From positions 1-36,355 of the forward strand of contig CAMNNM010000004.1 of NCBI GenBank assembly GCA_946545425.1: a DNA stretch of 36,355 bases, read 5' to 3'. The DNA comes from an uncultured Blautia sp. Lineage in GTDB: Bacteria; Bacillota; Clostridia; Lachnospirales; Lachnospiraceae. The translations under genes and the position numbers were made by a program. Within the stretch, counting starts at the first letter, position 1. Every line of letters begins with the position of its first letter. Below, one piece after another: positions 17,754 through 27,191 of this stretch. The notes beneath the pieces were generated by a model that did not search any database, was not told where the DNA came from, and worked only from the letters and a program-made list of their open reading frames with translations.

Positions 17754-19619
17754 ATGTCAAAACCCGGAACCAGAGGGAAAATCGCATGGTCTTCCCTGTT
17801 TCACAGATTATCACCGTACATGATCCGCAAAGGACTTCTATATCTGAAACATTACGGGCCGGAGGAATTTCTGATCCGCCTTCGGGACCGCTTTGAACCG
17901 GAGGAGGTTCCCTACGCCCAGTGGTATCCCGAATACGTAAAGCACAGACAGCTGTCCCGGAAGAGTGCCCGTCCCAGGGTACCGGAAGACGCTCCGCTGA
18001 TCAGTATAGTAGTCCCTGTTTTTCACACACCTGCCCGGTATCTGAACGAGATGCTGGATTCCGTTCTTTCCCAGACCTGCGGGAACTGGGAGCTGATCCT
18101 CGTAAATGCCTCACAAGATGATGCCGGAGTGAATCAGATCCTGCAGGAACGGTCCGCCCGGGATGCGCGCATACGTGTCATTTCAAAAGAGAAAAATGAA
18201 GGGATCGCCGGAAACACCAATTCCGGGATCGATGCCGCAAGAGGCGTTTTTATCGGATTTCTGGATCACGATGATGTTCTGGAGCCGGATACGCTGCAGT
18301 ATGTGTCAGAAGCGGCCGCCGCATTTCCGGACTGCGACCTGCTTTATACGGATGAGGACAAAATCTCTCAGAACACCGCCGAGCATTTCCAGCCGAACCT
18401 GAAATCGGACTTTAACCCCGATCTGCTCCGCTCCAACAATTATATCTGCCATTTTCTTGTCGTCCGTGCCTCCCTTGCAAGGTCGGTCGGAGGAATCCGC
18501 GAAGGTTTCGAGGGAGCGCAGGATTACGATTTCATCCTGAGATGTACGGAAAAAGCCCGCCGGATCGTTCACATTCCGGAAATACTGTATCACTGGAGGG
18601 TCCACAGAGATTCTACGGCCGATAATCCGCTGAGCAAACCTGAAGCGTATCTGTCCGGAAAAAAAGCAATAGAAGAACACCTGCTGCGTACAGGACTGGG
18701 CGGCGAGGTCAGCGAAACATCCTATCCGGGCTTTTACCGGGTAAGGTATCCGCTTCCGGAACAGCCTCTGGTTTCGGTGATCATACCCAACAAAGACCAG
18801 AAAGACCACCTGCAGACGTGTCTGGATTCTCTTCTCGAGAAAACCGCTTATCCGAATTACGAGATCCTGGTGATCGAGAACAACAGTACGTCGGAAGAAA
18901 TTTTCCGGTACTACAAATCTCTCTCCGAAAATCCGAGAATCCGTCTGCTCCGCTGGAAAAAGCCCTTCAACTATTCCGCCATCAATAATTACGGCGCCCG
19001 CAAGGCGAAGGGAGACTATCTTCTGTTCCTGAATAACGATACGGAGATAACCTCACCGGACTGGATGGAAGAAATGCTGCGTGTCTGCCGGCGGCCTGGA
19101 ACCGGAGCTGTCGGGGCAAAGCTCTTTTACGGAAACGGAACCATTCAGCATGCCGGATGCGTGATCGGAATGGGCGGCGTTGCTGGCGCCATGTTCGTCG
19201 GAATGGACGGGCGCAGATCCGGTTATCTTCACAAAGCCTCGATCATCCAGGATATGAGCGCGGTCACCGCCGCCTGCATGATGACTCCCAGAAGTCTGTT
19301 CATGGAGCTGGGCGGTTTCGAAGAAAAGCTGGCTGTGGCGTTCAACGACATGGATTACTGCCTGAAGGTACGAAGTGCGGACCAGCTGGTCGTTTATGAC
19401 CCCTATGCCTCTCTGAACCATCTGGAATCCGTCACCCGCGGGCCCGAGGACTCCAAAGAAAAGATCCGGCGTTTTCAGAACGAAATTGAATATATGAGAA
19501 GCCGCTGGACAGATATCCTGAAAAACGGTGATCCTCTCTACAACAAAAACCTGTCTCTCAAAAAATGGAACTATTCTCTGAAGCCCTTTTATGGCAGCGG
19601 GGAAGGGAAGGAAGCATGA
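17754..19619 (+). CDS. Glycosyltransferase with two GT2 domains
   Basis: ISIVVPVFHTPARYLNEMLDSVLSQT plus VSVIIPNKDQKDHLQTCLDSLLEKT; FLDHDDVLEPD, FLNNDTEI. Confidence 0.9.
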   Translation: MSKPGTRGKIAWSSLFHRLSPYMIRKGLLYLKHYGPEEFLIRLRDRFEPEEVPYAQWYPEYVKHRQLSRKSARPRVPEDAPLISIVVPVFHTPARYLNEMLDSVLSQTCGNWELILVNASQDDAGVNQILQERSARDARIRVISKEKNEGIAGNTNSGIDAARGVFIGFLDHDDVLEPDTLQYVSEAAAAFPDCDLLYTDEDKISQNTAEHFQPNLKSDFNPDLLRSNNYICHFLVVRASLARSVGGIREGFEGAQDYDFILRCTEKARRIVHIPEILYHWRVHRDSTADNPLSKPEAYLSGKKAIEEHLLRTGLGGEVSETSYPGFYRVRYPLPEQPLVSVIIPNKDQKDHLQTCLDSLLEKTAYPNYEILVIENNSTSEEIFRYYKSLSENPRIRLLRWKKPFNYSAINNYGARKAKGDYLLFLNNDTEITSPDWMEEMLRVCRRPGTGAVGAKLFYGNGTIQHAGCVIGMGGVAGAMFVGMDGRRSGYLHKASIIQDMSAVTAACMMTPRSLFMELGGFEEKLAVAFNDMDYCLKVRSADQLVVYDPYASLNHLESVTRGPEDSKEKIRRFQNEIEYMRSRWTDILKNGDPLYNKNLSLKKWNYSLKPFYGSGEGKEA

Positions 19620-20578
19620 TGCCCGAAGTATCGGTAATCATCCCGAATTACAACGGGATCCAATATCTGAAACGAGTGCTTGAAAGCCTGCGGCTGCAGA
19701 CTTTCACTGATTTTGAAACAATTCTCGTGGACAACGGGTCCACAGACGGCAGCGCGGAATTTGTCGAAAAGGAATTTCCGGAAGTACGGCTGATCGCTCT
19801 GCCGGAAAATACAGGCTTTGCCTGCGGCGTCAACGTGGGAATCCGTTCCTGCAGTTCGAAATTTGTAATTCTCCTGAACAATGACACGGAGGCGGATCCC
19901 TGCTTTGTCAAAGAAATGGTTGAAGGCATCAGACGGCATCCCGGCGCCTTTTCGTGCCAGGCCAGGATGATACAGTTTTCGGACCGCACGAAGCTTGACG
20001 GAGCCGGCGACTGCTATTCGATTCTTGGCTGGGCCTATGCCAGAGGAAAAGACAGCCCTGCCGGCGCCTTCCTGCAGGAAGAACAGGTCTTTTCCGCTTG
20101 TGCAGGCGCGGCAGTCTACAGAAGAAAGCTTCTGAAAAAAACAGGGGTTTTTGACGAAGAACATTTTGCCTATCTCGAGGATCTGGATATCGGCTACCGG
20201 GCCCGCATTCTCGGATATGAAAACTGGTATCTTCCCAAAGCCGTTGTCTGTCATGTGGGCAGCGGAACCAGCGGATCCCGGTATAATCAGTTCAAGATCC
20301 GCTATTCATCACGAAACAACATTTACATGATCTATAAAAACATGCCGTTGCCGCAGATCATCCTGAACCTGCCGTTCCTCGCTGCCGGCTTTGCCGTCAA
20401 GCTTTTATATTTTACGGCAAAGGGTTTTGGTAAAGAATATCTTGCCGGGATCAAAAACGGATTTGAGATCAGCAAGCCAGAAAAGAAGGTAAAGTACCGA
20501 AGAAGGAATCTGAAGAACTATCTGCAGATTCAGAAAATGCTCTTTCAGGGAACGCCCGGGGCTGTCCACAGAAAATAA
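19616..20578 (+). CDS. Glycosyltransferase family 2 (rhamnosyltransferase-like)
   Basis: MMPEVSVIIPNYNGIQYLKRVLESLRLQTFTDFETILVDNGSTDGS, LLNNDTEAD; start overlaps the upstream stop (ATGA at 19616-19619). Confidence 0.9.
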   Translation: MMPEVSVIIPNYNGIQYLKRVLESLRLQTFTDFETILVDNGSTDGSAEFVEKEFPEVRLIALPENTGFACGVNVGIRSCSSKFVILLNNDTEADPCFVKEMVEGIRRHPGAFSCQARMIQFSDRTKLDGAGDCYSILGWAYARGKDSPAGAFLQEEQVFSACAGAAVYRRKLLKKTGVFDEEHFAYLEDLDIGYRARILGYENWYLPKAVVCHVGSGTSGSRYNQFKIRYSSRNNIYMIYKNMPLPQIILNLPFLAAGFAVKLLYFTAKGFGKEYLAGIKNGFEISKPEKKVKYRRRNLKNYLQIQKMLFQGTPGAVHRK

Positions 20579-20667
20579 AGCATACCACGGCCTCTGCTTA
20601 CTGCAGGCAGCTGAAACATCGCAACAATGAACATGTGTCTAATGCAGAATCATGGAGGTTTTATTTT

Positions 20668-21144
20668 ATGTTCAGAAAAATGCGGCGCTTTAAACAGCAG
20701 ATTCCGGAGGAACAATGCATCAGGGTCCTGAAGGAACAGCCCCGGGGCGTATTGTCCGTTCTGGGTGATGACGGCTATCCCTATGGAATTCCCATGAATC
20801 ACTGGTATTCCGAAACAGACGGCCACCTCTACTTTCACGGAGCCGTAGAAGGCCACAAGCAGGACGCCATCGCCCGCTGTGACAAAGTCAGCTACTGCGT
20901 CTACGATGAAGGCTTCAGAAAAGAAGGAGAATGGGCTCTCAATATCAACAGCGTTGTGGTCTTCGGACGCATGCGCATCGTGGAAGACGAACAGAAGCGA
21001 ATCGAAATCTGTACCAATCTTTGCAGGAAGTTCACAGATGATGAGAAATACCTTCAGCGAGAATTAAAAAACGCGCTTCCCCGCGTACGCTGCCTGGAGC
21101 TGATTCCGGAGCATATGACAGGGAAGCTTGTGAATGAATCATAA
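20668..21144 (+). CDS. Pyridoxamine 5'-phosphate oxidase family / NimA-like flavoprotein
   Basis: MRRFKQQIPEEQCIRVLKEQPRGVLSVLGDDGYPYGIPMNHWYSETDGHLYFHGAVEGHKQDAI; ATG at 20668 with upstream GGAGG. Confidence 0.85.
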   Translation: MFRKMRRFKQQIPEEQCIRVLKEQPRGVLSVLGDDGYPYGIPMNHWYSETDGHLYFHGAVEGHKQDAIARCDKVSYCVYDEGFRKEGEWALNINSVVVFGRMRIVEDEQKRIEICTNLCRKFTDDEKYLQRELKNALPRVRCLELIPEHMTGKLVNES

Positions 21145-21203
21145 TCGTAACAAAAATGTTCCGGACATCACGGATACAACGGGGGCTTTTTAACTATACG
21201 TAT

Positions 21204-22256
21204 TTAGATCTCTTCTCTCAGAATCTGAGGCAGTACGGACAGTCCGTACTCCGCCAGATGATGATCTTCCTCTCCGGTTCCTCCGCTTACGCCCAGTCCG
21301 CCGATGATCATTCCCTCATGGACCAGCGGCACTCCGCCGCCGAAGATAACGATCTTTCCGCCGTCCATCTTGTCCACGCCGTAGAATGTTCCGCCCGGTT
21401 GTGCGATACGGCTCAGCTCCATGGTGGACATCTTTACCGCGACGGAGGTATAGGCTTTTTTCATCGCCACATCAAAGCTTACCAGAAACGCGTCGTCCAT
21501 CACATGTACCGCGACAGGGTTTCCCTGCGGATTGCATACCGCGATCACGGCTGCTTTTCCTTCGCGCTTCGCTTCTTCCTCAATCTTTTCAATCAGGCGC
21601 TTCGCAATTTTCAGATTCATTCTGGCCGGAAGGCCGATCCGCTTCATGACCTCGGCCACCACGGCGTCGCTGGCAGATCCTGCTGCCGGAGCAGCGCTGT
21701 GTACTTCTGTCATCACTGGTTCGTCCTGATCCTTTCCCGTAAGTCTGCCTTCTCTTCTTGCATCCGTATATCTGGCAAGGATATACAGATAATCCGCAAG
21801 GCGGTTCAGGTACTGCCTGCTGCCCTGGTCGCTGCCGAATTTCACGGTTACGGAGGCAAGCGCCCGTTCTGCCCTGCGGCAGACTGTGCGTGCGATGTCC
21901 AGCTCGGCCGAAAGGCGGCAGCCGCCCGGAAGGATAAATTCCTTCGGTCTGTCAAACAGACCCTCCATCCGGTCGATCTCACTTTCCAGAATTTCGGTTT
22001 CATCCGGTTTGACCCGGTATTCCTTGTTATAAGGATCCGCGATCCCGGCCATAAGAAGGATCAGCGATCTCTGGACCTTTTCGAGGATCCGCACCGTATC
22101 GGGCTGATCCTTCAGCATAACCTTTACGAGACCAAGATGGCTGGTCAGCTCATCCACAGTCCCCACAAGATTGATCCGGTCATCCGCTTTGGATACATTC
22201 CCGGAACGGATCAGATTCGTGATCCCACGGTCCCCGTTTTTTGTATAGATACTCAT
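21204..22256 (-). CDS. pduO: PduO-like cobalamin adenosyltransferase with C-terminal HbpS/GlcG-like (DUF336) domain
   Basis: MSIYTKNGDRGITNLI...DDRINLVGTVDELTSHLG, FILPGGCRLSAELDIARTVCRRAERAL, RYLNRLADYLYILARY; C-terminal MNLKIAKRLIEKIEEEAKREGKAAVIAVCNPQGNPVAVHVMDDAFLVSFDVAMKKAYTSVAVKMST. Confidence 0.9.
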   Translation of the reverse strand: MSIYTKNGDRGITNLIRSGNVSKADDRINLVGTVDELTSHLGLVKVMLKDQPDTVRILEKVQRSLILLMAGIADPYNKEYRVKPDETEILESEIDRMEGLFDRPKEFILPGGCRLSAELDIARTVCRRAERALASVTVKFGSDQGSRQYLNRLADYLYILARYTDARREGRLTGKDQDEPVMTEVHSAAPAAGSASDAVVAEVMKRIGLPARMNLKIAKRLIEKIEEEAKREGKAAVIAVCNPQGNPVAVHVMDDAFLVSFDVAMKKAYTSVAVKMSTMELSRIAQPGGTFYGVDKMDGGKIVIFGGGVPLVHEGMIIGGLGVSGGTGEEDHHLAEYGLSVLPQILREEI

Positions 22257-22600
22257 TGGCTGCCTCCTGCGAGGGATCGGAACGGCATTTTTTTGACCGC
22301 CCTGGCGCTGTTCGCACCAAGATCCCGGCACTGCCGAAGCGTCGGCTGAATCAGTTCAAATACATTATGTCCTTTGGGAAGAGGCGACATCTGCATCGCG
22401 GCCTGCTGCCCCGTGATCCCGATTCCGCTTCCCAGCATGGACTCTGCTGCCGCCTGATGTGCCAGCTCGTCCACGTCTCCGTTTCCGGAAACGATCTGAA
22501 AAAGAACGCCCTCTTCTTCAATTCCCGCGCATATCTCTTTTAAAAGATCCTTGTCCGGATGATCCGTATAGATCATGATCGAAGGTCTGTTTACAATCAT
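22253..22600 (-). CDS. pduH: Diol/glycerol dehydratase reactivase small subunit (PduH-like)
   Basis: MIVNRPSIMIYTDHPDKDLLKEICAGIEEEGVLFQI...LGSGIGITGQQAAMQMSPLPKGHNVFEL; adjacent to PduG; ATGA overlaps on both sides. Confidence 0.88.
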   Translation of the reverse strand: MIVNRPSIMIYTDHPDKDLLKEICAGIEEEGVLFQIVSGNGDVDELAHQAAAESMLGSGIGITGQQAAMQMSPLPKGHNVFELIQPTLRQCRDLGANSARAVKKMPFRSLAGGSQ

Positions 22601-24420
22601 CTGTCTTTTCCCGCTCCCAGATACGAAAGAAGAAGTCCTGTGGCCACCGCGTTTCTCGGACCCTCTGTTCCCCGGATATTTCCGCGGCCGCACACGATCC
22701 GGTATTCCGAAAGTGCCTGCGTAAGCATTTCAGGGATCTCGAAATCCTCCGCCGAGCCTCCTACCAGCACCACGTTGGGAATCTTTCTCAGATCATGATC
22801 CGGCGCGACGGCAGTCAGCGCACGGATCGCATTGCGGACAAAGACCTTTCGTTTGGCATCCCGCCTGACATCCATGATTTTTTCCATCGTGATGTCTTCC
22901 TCGATCCGAAGCATCTCGCCCGGCGCAAGAAGAACGACTCTTCCAAAATATCTGGGATCAATGGATTCTTCAAAGAACCGCATGGCCCCGTTTTCCAGCC
23001 TCATATGGAAAAGGCTCTCCACCTTGCCCATAGGATATTTTTTGATCTGCTCCGCCGTCTGCCGGCTTTCAAGACCCAGCTCGGTACGGATCAGCATGGT
23101 GACCAGCTCTCCTGCGCCGGCCTGGTGCGTTGTACGTACCGTGCCGTCCGCTTCGAGGACAGCTGCGTCGGTGGATCCGCCGCCCATATCCAGGATGGCC
23201 AGCGGAAGCCTGGTGCCCGGGGTGGTCATCGCTCCGAGGGATGCCATGACAGCCTCCACGCCTGCAACGACAGCCTTGACATGAAGTTCTTCCTCCAGTC
23301 TTTCCGCTATCTTCTGCATGGGCAGATGTCTTGTCCTTACCATGGCCGCTATGCCGACTGCCTTCTCCATGCAGGTCTCGCCTGCAAGAGCGCCGGGGAT
23401 CGTCACGGGCGCAAGGGTATCGACCGCCAGAATATCCGTGATCCGGATCTCTTCTCCGCCGTCTCCGGCCACATCCGCCATGCCGGTTCTGATCCGTTTA
23501 AACATGTTTCCGACATTGGTATTGTTCTGTCCTTCGATGTCCCGGATCTCTCCGGCCGCAGAACGTTCCTCCATGATCCTGTCGGCGCCGGCGTCGATAT
23601 TGACGGTTCTGTCCGTATCTCCGTGAAAGGTGATCTCTCCGGCCGGCAGCACATTTTCCTGTATATTGCCGTGCGGAGTCCGTATCACCACAGCACTCCG
23701 GTTTCCGATCAGACTCTTTGCAATGGGCGTCACCATTCTGGTTTCCTCTGCGTTGAGCCCGAGAAGCGTCGCGATCCCATAGGGATTCGAAAGCATCCGG
23801 ATCGAAGTACCCGGAAGCGCCACCTCAATGGCAGCCATCTTTCCTTCCGGTATCTGCCGGATGTGCCGGACTTCGTCCACGATGGGGATCCGGATCGAAA
23901 GGCGGTTTTCCACAAGCACCGCTTCGTCCGCCTGAAGGATCAGACCTTTGATATCCAGCTCCGGGATGAACTGGTTCAGCCTCGAGGCAGCCTCCTCATA
24001 GGAGAATCTGCTGTCTACGGCAACAATATAGGGGACTCCCGGCTTTCCCCTCCACAGGTTTTCCAGAAAGATCAGTTCACCGACCGCTTCCCCCGCGCCT
24101 GCCGGCGTGGACGGATCGTGACCGATCATGGAGGATTCCGTGATGATCGTCTCTGTTATGGTCTCCATCGCGGTGTCTCCGATGACCGGAGCCGCTTCAT
24201 TCAGACGCACCAGAGAAAGGGCGGACAATGGAAGATTCACTGCACCGAGTGCATCCAGCAGGGCCTGCTTTATGCCGAATACGTTCGGCAGCGTCCCCTT
24301 GGTGCCCGTAGTCATGCGGGATGCCCCGGAGACAAACCGAAAAGACCCGTTTTCACGGATCTCCCCGATACAGACCTCTGTTGTCGAATTTCCGATATCA
24401 ACGCCCGCGATCAGTTTCAA
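22597..24420 (-). CDS. pduG: Diol dehydratase reactivase ATPase large subunit (PduG)
   Basis: MKLIAGVDIGNSTTEVCIGEI, LAILDMGGGSTDAAVLEADGTVRTTHQAGAGELVTMLI, NVVLVGGSAEDFEIPEML. Confidence 0.95.
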   Translation of the reverse strand: MKLIAGVDIGNSTTEVCIGEIRENGSFRFVSGASRMTTGTKGTLPNVFGIKQALLDALGAVNLPLSALSLVRLNEAAPVIGDTAMETITETIITESSMIGHDPSTPAGAGEAVGELIFLENLWRGKPGVPYIVAVDSRFSYEEAASRLNQFIPELDIKGLILQADEAVLVENRLSIRIPIVDEVRHIRQIPEGKMAAIEVALPGTSIRMLSNPYGIATLLGLNAEETRMVTPIAKSLIGNRSAVVIRTPHGNIQENVLPAGEITFHGDTDRTVNIDAGADRIMEERSAAGEIRDIEGQNNTNVGNMFKRIRTGMADVAGDGGEEIRITDILAVDTLAPVTIPGALAGETCMEKAVGIAAMVRTRHLPMQKIAERLEEELHVKAVVAGVEAVMASLGAMTTPGTRLPLAILDMGGGSTDAAVLEADGTVRTTHQAGAGELVTMLIRTELGLESRQTAEQIKKYPMGKVESLFHMRLENGAMRFFEESIDPRYFGRVVLLAPGEMLRIEEDITMEKIMDVRRDAKRKVFVRNAIRALTAVAPDHDLRKIPNVVLVGGSAEDFEIPEMLTQALSEYRIVCGRGNIRGTEGPRNAVATGLLLSYLGAGKDR

Positions 24421-24812
24421 GCAAGGATTCCTCTTTTCTCATATACTTCGGCGGCTTCCAGAACCAGCTTCGCGCAGTGCGGAGCATGATACTTTTCCAG
24501 AAGGTCCTGCGCCAGCATCAGCAGCTCCTTTTTGGTAGACCGGTTCGGCCGGAGCTGATTGTACATTTTCAGGATCACATCGTCCGGAACATTCACAAGC
24601 TCGGATGCCCGGTCAAAATTTGCCTTCATCTGGGGATTGTCATCTTCCAGAGCTACGTTGCCCTGCCGCTTCAGCATCTCGGAGGAGATCTTGATATCCT
24701 CTGAGCTTACATTTCCTCTTCTTACCTCTTCAAGGGTGATCTGCGACAGTTTTTTGCCGGTTCTGGAAGTGATCGTATCTGCTTCATATTTTCCCAGCGG
24801 ATATCTGCTCAT
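24417..24812 (-). CDS. pduE: Propanediol/diol dehydratase small subunit (PduE)
   Basis: MSRYPLGKYEADTITSRTGKKLSQITLEEVRRGNVSSEDIKIS...RPNRSTKKELLMLAQDLLEKY. Confidence 0.93.
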   Translation of the reverse strand: MSRYPLGKYEADTITSRTGKKLSQITLEEVRRGNVSSEDIKISSEMLKRQGNVALEDDNPQMKANFDRASELVNVPDDVILKMYNQLRPNRSTKKELLMLAQDLLEKYHAPHCAKLVLEAAEVYEKRGILA

Positions 24813-25492
24813 TGTACGCCCTCCCATTCGATCATGCCCTTTTCAGGATCCAGCTGCTCGGTCTCGATAATATGCATCAGCGCAGCCTTTACCTGGAACT
24901 TTGCACGTACCATCGGATCGTTTTCGCTCTCGATGGGCGTAACCCGCTCGCCTTTCGCATAGCGTGCGGCATTCCTGCCGATCTTGCGGTAGGTCTCGGG
25001 CGTCATGAGCGGCGCCTGGGGAAACAGCTCCAGATTGGTCAGGGGATAAAGATCCTTCTGATGAATGACCGTGGTCCCCTTGGACTGGATGCCGATTCCG
25101 ATGCCGGAGCCGGAAAGCTTTGCCGACTGAAGCGCCATGAAACCCACGTCCGAGGTATCCAGAACCTTGACGACCCTGGAGACCATGCCTTCCTCCTCGA
25201 TTCCGGCCCTTACGTTTCTCAGCACCTCATCGAGAGGGATTCCCGTTATCGTTGAACGGATTTCGGTCTGGAACGCGGCGCCGACACCGATCACGATTTC
25301 TTTCGGATCAGTTCCCTTTACCGCTTTGACAACGTTTGTATAATGATGCTTCGGCCGCATCCGGGTTCTTCCGGAAAGTGACTGCACGGATCTGTCCGCC
25401 GTTTTCGTTTCCGGAACGGAAGCACCCTGTTTCTGCAGCTGTTCAATAACTGCTCTGGTGATCGCCTGGACAAGCTGTTCGTTCATTTCCAT
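24809..25492 (-). CDS. pduD: Propanediol/diol dehydratase medium subunit (PduD), with N-terminal targeting helix
   Basis: EIVIGVGAAFQTEIRSTITGIPLDEVLRNVRAGIEEEGM...GSGIGIGIQSKGTTVIHQKDLYPLTNLELFPQAPL; N-terminal MNEQLVQAITRAVIEQLQKQGA. Confidence 0.94.
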   Translation of the reverse strand: MEMNEQLVQAITRAVIEQLQKQGASVPETKTADRSVQSLSGRTRMRPKHHYTNVVKAVKGTDPKEIVIGVGAAFQTEIRSTITGIPLDEVLRNVRAGIEEEGMVSRVVKVLDTSDVGFMALQSAKLSGSGIGIGIQSKGTTVIHQKDLYPLTNLELFPQAPLMTPETYRKIGRNAARYAKGERVTPIESENDPMVRAKFQVKAALMHIIETEQLDPEKGMIEWEGVQ

Positions 25493-25505
25493 TTTCTTGT
25501 CCTCC

Positions 25506-27170
25506 TTACAGATCGTTCACATCGATCCGGTGCGGGATCGCCTTGATCTCTTCCCACCGCTTTCCGGATACGCGGTATCCGGTTCCCGGCCCCAGATAAT
25601 CGTTGGGCGTGTTGACTCCGGACATTACCTGGAACTGATCGTCCAGGATCGCCGCGGTATGCATGTAGTCTCCGATCACACGCTGCTTGAGCATGTTCAG
25701 GATGCTTTCGGCCAGCTCCTCGAAGCCGGATTCCGCAAGCGCCCTTACCACGTCGACTCCCGTGATCCCGCGCTTCATCATGTCGTCCGCCGAAAGAAGG
25801 TCCGCTGCCACGTCACGTTTCAGGGTATCGTGGCTTCCATGGGCATAGGTTACGGCTTCCACCTGCTCATCCGTCACCTCAGTAAGCCCCAGGTATCGGA
25901 AGACGGCCTGAACCGCCTTTCCGGCAAGTCTGCGGACACGGATGACTTCCTCTTCCGTCACGGGCCGGAGCCCGCCGTCCACCTGCATGTCCCTCTGCAG
26001 GACATTATAATCGTCAAAGTCCTCCGCATCGAAATTCGATCCGGCGAACATGTTATCGTAATTGGGTTCTGCCGCATAGCCCGAGAAAATAAAATCCGTG
26101 CCGGGCATGAACTGCAGCATGGTTCTTGCCGTTCTTCTCATATCGGAATTGGAAAAGCTCTGATCATTGGAGGAAGCGCATTCCAGTCCCAGTAGCGCGG
26201 CGACCAGATTTTCTCCGATCACTTCCCGTATTCCGGAGGGCACGCTGGCCGTAACGCCGATGCAGCTGACCGATCCGTTCTGAATTCCCTGTGTTCCCGC
26301 GCCCTTTGTCATGAACAGACACCGGCACTCCAGATACAGCATGGACTTCTTTTCACTGGATCCCATCAGCACCTCGGAGCCCGAACCGGAAGTGAACCTC
26401 ACCTTCAGTCCGCGGGATGCGTAGGCCGAGCTTAAAAACGCCTTGGAATACGGCGTATCGTCTCCGTCGATGAAAACCTTCTCGGTTCCGTATACGGAAA
26501 GGGTCTCCGCATAGGTCGTAAGACCCCGGATTCCCAGCTCCAGCTCAGTCGCTTCCTCGACCGCGCACTGGGTGAGGACGCCTTTTCTTCCTGCCTGGGA
26601 ACCGATCAGAAGCGCGATCGCATTAAACGGAGCGTACCGGGCAACGCCGGTCGTGGTTTCCTCCTCGCTGAAGCCTCTGAGCGCTCCCTCTGCGGCGTCC
26701 GCCGCGATCTGAACCGGATCGTCCTTCAGATTGGTGATATGCGCCTGATTGCCGGGAACCTTTCTGGCCCTCATCTTCTGCATGCCCATCATCAGTTCGA
26801 CGACATTCAGATAATTGATGATCTCTGCCATCTTTGCAGGCGTGATCCCGGAGATGATCTTCAGGATCTCCTTTCGCGGAGTCACGATATCCACGATCTT
26901 TCTGGCGATCTCAAGCGAGGGGATTGCCATGGATTCCTCGGCGCGGTCCGCACGGATCGCGTAATCCGCGATAAACTGATCGATAAAGTCAAAATCCTCG
27001 CGCTTTTTTCCGTCCAGCTCGGTGATCACACCGTTTTCGACTTTAATCGAAGGCGCGGGATCATACGGACTCTTCATGGCGATGAATCCCATCTCGGGCC
27101 ATTCGTCGATAAATCCGTCTTTGTTTACAGCTCTTTTGTCCAGTGCCTCAATTCTTTTGGATCTCTTCAT
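25506..27170 (-). CDS. pduC: B12-dependent propanediol/glycerol dehydratase large subunit (PduC)
   Basis: MKRSKRIEALDKRAVNKDGFIDEWPEMGFIAMKSPYDP...RYAPFNAIALLIGSQAGRKGVLTQCAVEEATELELGIRGLTTYAETLSVYGTE; SD-like GGTGAT before ATG 27170. Confidence 0.96.
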   Translation of the reverse strand: MKRSKRIEALDKRAVNKDGFIDEWPEMGFIAMKSPYDPAPSIKVENGVITELDGKKREDFDFIDQFIADYAIRADRAEESMAIPSLEIARKIVDIVTPRKEILKIISGITPAKMAEIINYLNVVELMMGMQKMRARKVPGNQAHITNLKDDPVQIAADAAEGALRGFSEEETTTGVARYAPFNAIALLIGSQAGRKGVLTQCAVEEATELELGIRGLTTYAETLSVYGTEKVFIDGDDTPYSKAFLSSAYASRGLKVRFTSGSGSEVLMGSSEKKSMLYLECRCLFMTKGAGTQGIQNGSVSCIGVTASVPSGIREVIGENLVAALLGLECASSNDQSFSNSDMRRTARTMLQFMPGTDFIFSGYAAEPNYDNMFAGSNFDAEDFDDYNVLQRDMQVDGGLRPVTEEEVIRVRRLAGKAVQAVFRYLGLTEVTDEQVEAVTYAHGSHDTLKRDVAADLLSADDMMKRGITGVDVVRALAESGFEELAESILNMLKQRVIGDYMHTAAILDDQFQVMSGVNTPNDYLGPGTGYRVSGKRWEEIKAIPHRIDVNDL

Positions 27171-27191
27171 AACCAATCACCATAATCTGTC

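Noticed and set aside
22795-24489. 564-aa plus-strand ORF
   Set aside because: Antisense to pduG; Arg/His/Asp-rich shadow translation with no domain signature.
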